A DNA stretch of 64,000 nt from Corbicula japonica. Taxonomy: Eukaryota > Mollusca > Bivalvia > Venerida > Cyrenidae. Of the stretch, positions 56,206 through 64,000 are shown piece by piece. A program made the position numbers and the translations under genes. The number at the start of each line of letters is the position of its first letter. Positions within the stretch are counted from its first letter, which is position 1. Below the pieces are notes generated by a model that was not told where the DNA came from, did not search any database, and saw only the letters and a program-made list of their open reading frames with translations. The stretch is from positions 9,631,380 through 9,695,379 of the forward strand of contig JAZAYU010000010.1 of the NCBI GenBank assembly GCA_038501625.1, written 5' to 3'.

Positions 56206-57186
56206 ATGAGTATGTCAGCGAAATACAGTCGTTCCGTACTTGGAGCATCTGATGAAGTACCGGACATTTACTGTGAACCTTGTCATCAAGCTGGAAATGT
56301 AGCAATAGCAGAGGGTTACTGTGTGGACTGTCCCGAATATCTGTGTGGACCATGTTACAAAAGCCATAAGCGACATAATGCTTTAGCAAACCATGTGCTT
56401 CTTGACAAGAACTCAATGCCACTCACAACAGATCCAAGTAGAAGAAATGTGGATGTCTGTAAGAAGAAATGCCCAATCCACAACAGTGAAGTGATAAAGC
56501 TTTTCTGCGAGACATGTGACAAAGTTGTATGTCACATCTGTGTGGCAACTGATCATCGTCAATGTGAGAATGTAAAACACATCCCCAATATTGTAAAAAA
56601 CCAAGAAGATACTGAAGAGTTTCAAAAGTTGAATGAAGACATTAAGTCAAAAGCTATGACACTCTCATATTTTGAGGAAATGTTGAAAGCAAATGTTACT
56701 TTTAACAATGAAATGAGAATACTTGCTAAACAAGAACTAAAACGTCAGAGAGCGGAAGTAAACAGATTTTATGAACAACTGGAGAAAAAGATGGATGACC
56801 AAATTACAGCCCTAGAGGAAAGAAACAAAGATACCCTGAAAGCAGCTTCTGACAGGATGGATCACATGAAAACAGATCTAGATCAAATAAAGAATGACAT
56901 AGAGGCAAAGAACACAGAACAAAGATGTGACATGTTCATTGCAATGAAACAGAGCCAGGAGAAATTGAATACTTTTCATGATCAATTTGACAAAATGGAT
57001 GCAGAACTAAGAATACAACATTATACACTGGTTCCTTCAGAACAGATCCAGGCTATGATGAGAACAACTACAGAGATCTGCAGAATAGCAACAGCCAGAT
57101 TTGAGTCAGTGACTGACATGAAGACTAGTACAAATAAGATAGAACCATTTATAAATGGTCTTACCATACTTCATGAACACTTCTGA
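56206..57186 (+). CDS. TRIM-like protein, copy A (B-box/coiled coil part)
   Basis: Intronless frame of 326 codons from ATG at 56206, which aligns with the start of the intact copy at 60986. Zinc ligands of a first B-box lie at C23, C26, C39, C42, C47, C50 and H54/H57, and of a second at C89, H92, C101, C104, C109, C112, H117 and H125. A long coiled coil covers about residues 130-300. There is no RING. The frame ends at TGA where copy B has TGT (Cys), so the NHL-like propeller is cut off. It could still make a B-box/coiled-coil protein, or be a decaying duplicate. An insertion sits just upstream. Confidence 0.8.
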   Translation: MSMSAKYSRSVLGASDEVPDIYCEPCHQAGNVAIAEGYCVDCPEYLCGPCYKSHKRHNALANHVLLDKNSMPLTTDPSRRNVDVCKKKCPIHNSEVIKLFCETCDKVVCHICVATDHRQCENVKHIPNIVKNQEDTEEFQKLNEDIKSKAMTLSYFEEMLKANVTFNNEMRILAKQELKRQRAEVNRFYEQLEKKMDDQITALEERNKDTLKAASDRMDHMKTDLDQIKNDIEAKNTEQRCDMFIAMKQSQEKLNTFHDQFDKMDAELRIQHYTLVPSEQIQAMMRTTTEICRIATARFESVTDMKTSTNKIEPFINGLTILHEHF

Positions 57187-57879
57187 ATAGCATCAGACAA
57201 TAATAACAAAACCATTAAGGTGATTGATACAAACAATAAATGTGTGATCCCAGAGATAGCAATTGAAGCCTGGACCATTTCTTCAGTGACACCAGTAAGC
57301 GATGATCAGGTTGCTGTATCAATAGCTTTATCAGATTATAGAAACCAAATGCAGTTCTTCACTGTGTCAGCATCTGGAGCCTTGCAGAGAACCAAGCAGC
57401 TGTATGATATTGAACACTTTTATACATGTAGTGACATGGTTTATTGTGCAGGTAATATTTATGGACAAATTTGACAAGACTCAGATAAACTCAGTATGAC
57501 AGGAAAGATCATATGGACAATCCACAGAGATCACAAAGGTAGCATGAGTGAATAGCTGTTAATTCTGATGGGCAAACACTGTATGTAACCGACTATTACA
57601 AGCACAATGTTACCAGTATGACCCTGGGTGGGAAGGTCAAGGTCGTCTATAAGGGCAAGGACCTGAAGAACCCAGATGGTATTACTGTCGACAAGCATGG
57701 CTATGTATATCTATGTAGCTGTGGTACAGACAACATTCACCAGTTCACTGCAGATCTCAACAAGGTCCACGTTCTGATAGATGTTTATAGTCATACCATT
57801 ACATACTCCAGCACTGAGAACAAACTTTACATCAGTTATGGCAATCAACTCCATCAGTATTCCTTGGATTTTAAATAAA
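57187..57879 (+). pseudogene. Propeller part of TRIM-like copy A, disrupted
   Basis: This continues copy A by similarity to copy B but cannot be read through. After the TGA at 57184-57186 the same frame resumes (VIDTNNKCVIPEIAIEA). A second in-frame TGA follows at 57472-57474, in a stretch that keeps the length of copy B but differs in sequence. Near 57550 one base is missing relative to copy B. The last third is then open in the shifted frame (57618-57878) with an NHL-type run (NPDGITVDKHGYVYLCSCGT) and the same ending YSLDFK. Confidence 0.82.
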
Positions 57880-58123
57880 CAAGCATGTGGAAATGTATAC
57901 TGAAGTGTTTGAAATGGTTTTCAAATGTTAGCAAACATCACACTTATTTCACTGAGAAATTCTAAAATTCACTTAAAAGCATAAAATAAAAGATAATTAT
58001 TGTTCCATTTCATTACCTTCACCACTGACAGCAGCCCAACCATTTTATAATTGAATTTACATAGATTCTTGATATACACTGTGCAGTTTTTATACTGTCC
58101 GATTTATTCAAATGTATAAGAAT

Positions 58124-59251
58124 ACAAGAAGTGCCACAATGCAACGAAACCAGGTTTTCAACGACCAAATATAGACATCTGAGTTATATTTTGATATAAG
58201 CTGTCCACACACCAAGTTTGGTGTCAATAGGTCAAAGCAAACTTAAGTTATTACACAGAAACTGAAAATCTATTTTTAACAACAGTGACCTTGACCTTGA
58301 TCAAAAACATCTATGTAGCAATCCTGACTTTTGACCTACAGACCTGAAAATCAATAGGGGTCTTCTACAGGTAAAATACAGGTCTTCTACAAGTGATAAC
58401 AAACATTTATACCAAATTTGAGGACCATAGGTGAAAGCATTGTCAAGTAATTAATCAGCCAAGGTTTTTGTGCTGAAGGTCACTGTGACCTTGACCTTTG
58501 ACCTACTGACCAAACCATCAATAAGGGGGGGGGGGTTATGACAAACCTGCCTACCAAATTTGAGGACCATAAGTGACAGCATTGTCTAGTTATTGATTGG
58601 ACAAGGTTTTTGTGTTAAAAGACACTGTGACCTTGACCTTTGACATACTGACCTGAAAATCAATAGAAGTCATCTACTGGTGATGACAAACCTCCCTTCC
58701 AAATTTGAGGACCTTAGGTAGAGCATTGTCATGTTATTAATTGGCCAAGGTTTATTTTGTTGAAAGTCAAGTGACCTTGACCTTTGACCTACTGATCTGA
58801 AAATCAATAGGGGTCTTCTACCGGGGATGACAAACCTGCCTAACAAATTTGAGGACCATGGGTGAAAGCATTATCTAGTTATTGATTGGACAAAGTTTTT
58901 GTGTTAAAGGTCACCATGACCTTTGACCTTCTGACCTGAAAATCAATAGGTCATCTACTGGGGATGACAAACCTTCCTACCAAATTTGCAGACCATGTGT
59001 GAAAGAATTCTCTAGATATTGATCGGACAAGGTTTTTGTGTTGAAGGTCACTGTGACCTTGACCTTTGACCTACTGACCTAAAAATCAATAGGTGTCTTC
59101 TACTGGTCATGACCAACCTTCATACCTAATATGAAGACTGTGTGTCAAAGCAATGTCTAGTTATTGCTCTGACAAGATGTGGTCTACTGACCGACCAACC
59201 GACCGTCACGGGCAAAGCAATATACCCCCGCTTCTTCGAAGGCGGGCATAA
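58124..59251 (+). mobile_element. Tandem-core element, about 150-bp units
   Basis: Begins ACAAGAAGTGCCACAATGCA, with six or seven units around GACCTTGACCTTTGACCTAC and CAAATTTGAGGACCATAGGT, a GACCGACCAACCGACC tail and hairpin CCCCCGCTTCTTCGAAGGCGGG. Contains a G run at about 58527. Confidence 0.82.
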
Positions 59252-59749
59252 TAACCAGTTTTCATTGAAAACCTGATTAATAACATTTACATTTTCATTA
59301 AAAAGGCTAGCTATCAATTCATTTATTACATTTAGTATTTCAGACTGCCATAGATCTACGATTGGACTCCAATTGAAGTTAAATAATCTTGGGGCCTAGT
59401 ATTTTCATCTTTAAAGATTAATATGTAATAGTTTAAAACCTTTAAAAAAAAATTTTTTTTAACAAACGTTTCCTTGGCAAAATGTATGATATGCATCTAT
59501 CATACCTAGATTGATATAAGAATGACTTTGATTGGACAATGATTATTTGTATTTACATAGCTCATATAGAAACTTTATTTTAAAGATTTATTTTTGGAAT
59601 TTATACTCTTTGCTTCTTTTACGCTAGAACTCACATTTTCTGTAAATATTCACCATGTAGATTTCACAGAGTAAAAAAAATTTGTTGATAATTAATTTGG
59701 AATTGTATTTGGAATTTGCAATGGCTGTTAGTTAGTAAAATAAGTACAG

Positions 59750-59935
59750 TTTACAGTCAAACCTGTATAAAGCAGCCATCCAAGGGTCAGTGACAAAATG
59801 TGGCTGCTTAACACAGGTGGCTGTTTAAGACAGGTAAAAATTAGAACAAAATGTCAGTTTGGATTTTTTCAAACTGACTGTTTAAGACAGGTGGTTGCTG
59901 AATGCAGGTGGCTGCTATCAAAGGTTCAGTGACTA
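59750..59935. mobile_element. GCAGCCAC-type element, opposite orientation
   Basis: Begins TACAGTCAAACCTGTATAAA with GTGGCTGCTTAACACAGGTG inside. Confidence 0.68.
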
Positions 59936-60213
59936 TGCAATGGTATCTGATTTCTATATTCTATACCAACTCTTTAATTCAGATGAACCCATTCGAAAGT
60001 CCTAAAGGATTTCAATACAATCATTCTGAGACAGTCTGATATGACTGAATGATATATAATGGCCTCTATAGTGTTGAGTAACATACATTGACTTTGGCTT
60101 AAATCTGAGAAATTGAGTATATAAAATGTGGCTGAAAGTTCTCTATTTTTATCTATCAAAAATAAACTGTGAAAGATAAATAAACAGATTATATTATAAA
60201 TGCCTTTCAGTGC

Positions 60214-60479
60214 TTAACCCTTTCCTCCACAGACACACCTTTATTGCATGGGCGAACAGTGTAGATCCAGATCAGCTGCCACATCCGTGCCGTCTGATCA
60301 GGATCTTCACTGTTCGCTTTATGATTAGTTAGGTTATTTCTGACCAAAATGTGACCAGTGCAGATCCTGATCCCACTGATCAGTGTAGATCCAGATCAGA
60401 TGGCACAGATGTGCTGGCTGATCTGGATCTTCAATGTTTGCACATGCGTAAAAATGCATATATATGAACGAAAGGGTTA
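60214..60479. mobile_element. P-type foldback MITE with extra inner segment
   Basis: Full arms; an additional GATCAGTGTAGATCCAGATC segment enlarges the centre. Lies between the two TRIM-like genes. Confidence 0.82.
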
Positions 60480-60693
60480 AAGATCTAACCTGTTAAAGAT
60501 TTATCACAACTTCTAGTTGTGAGCAATGTAGACCCAAATATTAACGATCTACAATTATTACCAGTCAATAAACACCCTTCTATTACACAAATAGACTGAC
60601 CAAAGTTAGATGAAGACTGGTCCATTTCACTACCCAAAAAATTAGGTTAGTGATTGAACTAAGTTTTTGAACAAAAAATTATAAATTTTATCT

Positions 60694-60985
60694 CATAAAA
60701 TGTTGAATCAATACTTCAACATCTGTTTAAAACTAGGTTAAAACTACCGGTATTTGATTACAAGCCTAACAATGGAGCAGAAGGAAGTGAACACTTGTAA
60801 CTACATGCTAAGTGTTGAATAGGCATTTGTTATATGAAACAAATTTCGAATTTTAAACTTGAATTATTTAAACTGACACTTTCAAGTGAATGGGAATACA
60901 TAACTGATTGACTGGAGAAAAACAATTAGATAAAATACAAATTAAAAAGGTTGCATATCTTGAAGCAGTTAAATAAGCATTGACA
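60694..60985 (+). promoter_or_regulatory. 5' flank of TRIM-like copy B
   Basis: Homologous to 55056-55315 plus the last 20 bases before the copy A start (ATAAGCATT...AATG). Conservation between copies suggests promoter and 5' leader, but no TATA box or initiator was defined. Confidence 0.5.
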
Positions 60986-62674
60986 ATGGCTAAGTCAGAG
61001 CAATACAGTCGTTCTGTACTTAGAGCATCTGATGAAGTAACAGACATTTACTGTGAACCTTGTCATCAAAATGGACATTCAGCAATCGCGACGGGTTACT
61101 GTGTGGACTGTCCTGAATATCTTTGTGAACCGTGTTACAAGATTCATCGAGGGCATAAAGCTTTAGCAAACCATGTGCTACTTGACAAGGACTCAATGCC
61201 ACTCACAACTGACCCAAGTAGAAGAATTGTGGATGTCTGTAAGGAGAAATGCCCAATCCACTACAGTGAAGTGATAAAGCTCTATTGTGAGACCTGTGAC
61301 AAACTTGTATGTACAATCTGTGTAGCAACTGATCATCGTCAATGTGAGAATGTAAAACACATTCCTGACATTGTCAAAGACTTGGAACATACCAAAGAGT
61401 TTGAGAAGTTTAATGAAGATTTCTGGTTAATAGCCAATGAACTCTCTAAAATCAAGGAAAAGTTGCAAGCGAATGTTACATCAAACAAAGAAATGGGAAC
61501 TTTGGCTAAACAAGAACTAAAGCTTCAGAGAGCCCAAGTCAACAGATTTTTTGATCAACTTGAGAAAAAGATGCATGAACAAATTACAGCTATAGAGAAA
61601 AAAAACAAGGACACACTGAAAGCTGCTTCTGACAGGTTGAATTACATGAAGACAGATCTAAATCAAATAAAGCATGACATGGAGGCAAAGAACACAGAAC
61701 AAAAATGTGAACTGTTCATTGCAATGATACAGTGCCAGCAGAAATTAAAGACCGTTTCTTATCAATTCGACAAAATTCAAGAGGAACTCAGAATTCAACA
61801 TTATGCACTGCTTCCATCAGAACAGATCCAGGCTATGATGAGAAACACTACAGAGATCTGCAGAATAGCAGCAGCCAGACTCGAATCAGAGATTGACATA
61901 AAGACTAGTACTGATAAAATACAGCCATCTGTACAAGGTCTTACCATAGTGCATGGACATTACTGTGTGGCATCAGATGACATTAACCAAAGTATTAAAG
62001 TGATTGACACAAACAGTAAATGTGTGACCTCAGAGATAGCTATTGAAGCAGTTAAGATTAAGTCACTGACATCAGTCAGTGATGATCAGGTTGCTGTATC
62101 AGTATATTTATCACTGGATACAAGACAAATCCAGTTCTTCACTGTGTCACAATCAGGAATCATACAGAGATCTAAAACAATACTGAGATTCAACCAGCGT
62201 TATGATGTTGATCTATGTTACGATGACATGGTTCATTGTGCAGGTAACATTTATGGTGTTCTTCCTAGCAGGATTGATAAACTCAGCATGACAGGAAAGA
62301 TACTTAAAACAATTCACTCTGATGAAAAAGGGCACATGAGAAAAATAGCTGCAAGTCCTGATGGACAAACACTTTATGTAACTCACTTTACCAAGTTCAG
62401 TGTTACCAGTATGACTTTGGATGGGAAAGTCAAGGCCGTCTGTAAATTCAAGGACCTGGAAAACCCTGTAGGTATTACCGTGGACAAGCACGGCTATGTA
62501 TATGTATGTAGCTATGGCACAGGCAACATTCAGCAGTTAACTGCAGACCTCAACAAGGTCCAGGTTCTAATAGATGTTTGGACTTATACCATTACCTACT
62601 CCAGCCCTGAGAACAAACTTTACGTCCGTGGTGGTAACAATACTATCCAACAGTATTCCCTGGACTTTAAATAA
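60986..62674 (+). CDS. TRIM-like B-box/coiled-coil/NHL protein, copy B (intact)
   Basis: Intronless, 562 residues from ATG at 60986 (MAKSEQYSRS). An in-frame TTG two codons earlier is not needed as a start. B-box 1 has C23, C26, C39, C42, C47, C50 and H54/H57; B-box 2 has C89, H92, C101, C104, C109, C112, H117 and H125. A Lys/Glu/Gln-rich coiled coil spans about 130-300. The rest forms propeller-like strands with NHL hallmarks (NPVGITVDKHGYVYVCSYGT). No RING precedes the B-boxes, so ligase activity cannot be assumed. Such RING-less TRIM-like proteins are greatly expanded in bivalves and often linked to immunity, which is background knowledge only. An AATAAA overlaps the stop codon. A P-type foldback element begins about 18 bp after the stop. 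Confidence 0.9.
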   Translation: MAKSEQYSRSVLRASDEVTDIYCEPCHQNGHSAIATGYCVDCPEYLCEPCYKIHRGHKALANHVLLDKDSMPLTTDPSRRIVDVCKEKCPIHYSEVIKLYCETCDKLVCTICVATDHRQCENVKHIPDIVKDLEHTKEFEKFNEDFWLIANELSKIKEKLQANVTSNKEMGTLAKQELKLQRAQVNRFFDQLEKKMHEQITAIEKKNKDTLKAASDRLNYMKTDLNQIKHDMEAKNTEQKCELFIAMIQCQQKLKTVSYQFDKIQEELRIQHYALLPSEQIQAMMRNTTEICRIAAARLESEIDIKTSTDKIQPSVQGLTIVHGHYCVASDDINQSIKVIDTNSKCVTSEIAIEAVKIKSLTSVSDDQVAVSVYLSLDTRQIQFFTVSQSGIIQRSKTILRFNQRYDVDLCYDDMVHCAGNIYGVLPSRIDKLSMTGKILKTIHSDEKGHMRKIAASPDGQTLYVTHFTKFSVTSMTLDGKVKAVCKFKDLENPVGITVDKHGYVYVCSYGTGNIQQLTADLNKVQVLIDVWTYTITYSSPENKLYVRGGNNTIQQYSLDFK

Positions 62675-62690
62675 ACAAGCACACAAAACT

Positions 62691-62928
62691 ATCCCTTTCC
62701 TCCACAGACACACTTTTATTGCGTGGGTGAACAGTGTAGATCCAGATCAGCCGGCACATCCATGCCGTCTGATCAGAATCTGTGCTGTTTGCTTTTTAAT
62801 TCCTTAGGTTATTTCTTACCAAAATGTGACCAGTGCAGATCCTGATCAGATGCCACAAATGTACCATCTGATCTGGATCTACACTGGTCACACATGCATT
62901 ATAATGTGTATATATGGAGGTAAGGGCT
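62691..62928. mobile_element. P-type foldback MITE next to TRIM-like copy B stop
   Basis: Full length, arms CCCTTTCCTCCACAGACACA / TATATGGAGGTAAGGGC; would lie in the 3' UTR of copy B. Confidence 0.82.
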
Positions 62929-63019
62929 ATTGTCAGCAATGCTTACAGAGTATTCCTCACAATACATGAATGCCCTACCTGTGAAAACCCCTATCAATAT
63001 GTTCCATATAGAATATGAA

Positions 63020-63170
63020 TTTTATTATACAACTATTGCATTTCAGTGAGGTGGATATGGTGATTTATCGACCTGATGAAGCATTATTGACTGAGGGCTT
63101 AGCCCGAGGTCGATATTGCTTCGACCATACTGACCGAAACTGAAATGCAACAGTTGCTTTATTATTAAAT
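63020..63170. mobile_element. Foldback element, TTGCATTTCAG arms
   Basis: ATACAACTATTGCATTTCAG is mirrored by CTGAAATGCAACAGTTGC; inner TCGACC...GGTCGA hairpins. More AT-rich repeat-like DNA follows to 63620. Confidence 0.65.
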
Positions 63171-63179
63171 CTTAATTTT

Positions 63180-64000
63180 AAAATAATTAGACTACTTTCC
63201 AAAAATGTCACATACCTTTGTACCATACAGTATGTTTTTTCCTTTTTGTCACTGCAACTGGCAACATTACTTTACCATGAACCATTGCCTGATATAATTA
63301 CACAGTGCAACACCCAAATATCATAAATTGAGCCAGTTATGTCTTCCACCAGTGCTTTTAGCAGCAGTTTTACTTTTGTGTCTCCCACAGTTGGCGCCAT
63401 TTGTTTACAATGGTTGTATTTGTTGTGAAATAACAGCGCTGTGACGTATTTCGTGCAACCAAACAGCGCGTGAAATATATTCCGCCCAGGTCAAAATTTG
63501 ATTTAGACTCCGCCTACGAGTCAATATCCAAATCAATCGCATATCATGTGATCACATTTAATCCAATGAAAAATGTCAAACCAATATGATTTAATAATAA
63601 TTAAAATTATTGACTCGACCTTTGACCCTCTGGTGAAAAAAAAATGTTGTTCATAATCCTGTTATCACCTGAGCCTGAATAGTATTATTGGATAAAGATA
63701 AGTTGGAAATGTTTACATTGGGGTTACATGTAAACAAAAATCTACTATTTTTTATCGTTAATTAAAAAAAAAGGGTCTTGCTCCCAATAAAAGTCTGATT
63801 AGCTGAGTGGTCTAAAGTGTTGTAAATAATAATATGTTGAAATGGCAATGCTAGCAACAGTGTTATTGGATGTAGGTTTTGAAGCATGTTTTTTTACAAA
63901 ACGAACAAAATTAAAGTATATAAAATATGTTGACTTAAGTACAATACATGTACTAAGTTTATTACATTCGGATAATATTGATATTTGGATACAGTCAGAA
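63180..64000. other. Non-coding right edge
   Basis: AT-rich with scattered GCG motifs; no gene or exon recognised. Confidence 0.45.

Noticed and set aside
60980..60985. Start of TRIM-like copy B at TTG (60980)
   Set aside because: An ATG two codons later aligns exactly with the copy A start and is the normal choice.

Overview
This is non-coding-rich animal DNA, most likely from a marine bivalve mollusc. That is inferred from the intron-exon structure, the dense short foldback elements, and the tandem-core elements that look like those described in clams and oysters; no species is proven. Only three gene units can be supported. Repeats and mobile elements occupy a large part of the rest.

From 1859 to 49580 the minus strand carries one large multi-exon gene. 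I resolved 27 exons whose splice sites and reading phases join without a break (4413 nt, about 1470 residues, with neither the start codon nor the stop codon in the window). The protein is a chain of seven von Willebrand factor A (VWA) modules with three cysteine-rich modules like those of the ephrin-receptor/GCC2-GCC3 type. In protein order the layout is VWA-a (X1-X4), VWA-b (X5-X7), a 15-nt microexon (X8), two Cys-rich exons (X9, X10), VWA-c (X11-X13), VWA-d (X14 to X16), VWA-e (X16 to X18), Cys-rich (X19), VWA-f (X20-X22), a linker exon (X23) and VWA-g (X24-X27). The likely role is extracellular matrix or adhesion, as in matrilin and collagen-VI type proteins. Modules b, c, d and f keep a metal-site core; a, e and g have lost parts of it.

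The most striking signal is in this gene. Three introns (after X9, X10 and X21) each begin with a minisatellite whose repeat unit contains the intron's own 5' splice site. The array after X10 also stays open in the exon's reading frame, so use of any donor copy would add blocks of about 11 residues without shifting frame.

From 55 to 63 kb the plus strand holds two tandem copies of an intronless TRIM-like gene (two B-boxes, coiled coil, NHL-type propeller, no RING). The copy at 60986-62674 is intact. The copy at 56206-57879 has two in-frame stops and one frameshift in the propeller half and an insertion of roughly 0.86 kb just upstream of its start.

Mobile and repeated DNA includes about 38 copies of a foldback element of about 230 bp, five hairpin elements of about 133 bp, several families with tandem cores of about 145-165 bp that share one architecture, DNA transposons with terminal inverted repeats and TA target duplications (one with its empty site next door), and a complete 408-bp miniature LTR retroelement at 8713-9120 whose LTRs contain a tRNA-like sequence.
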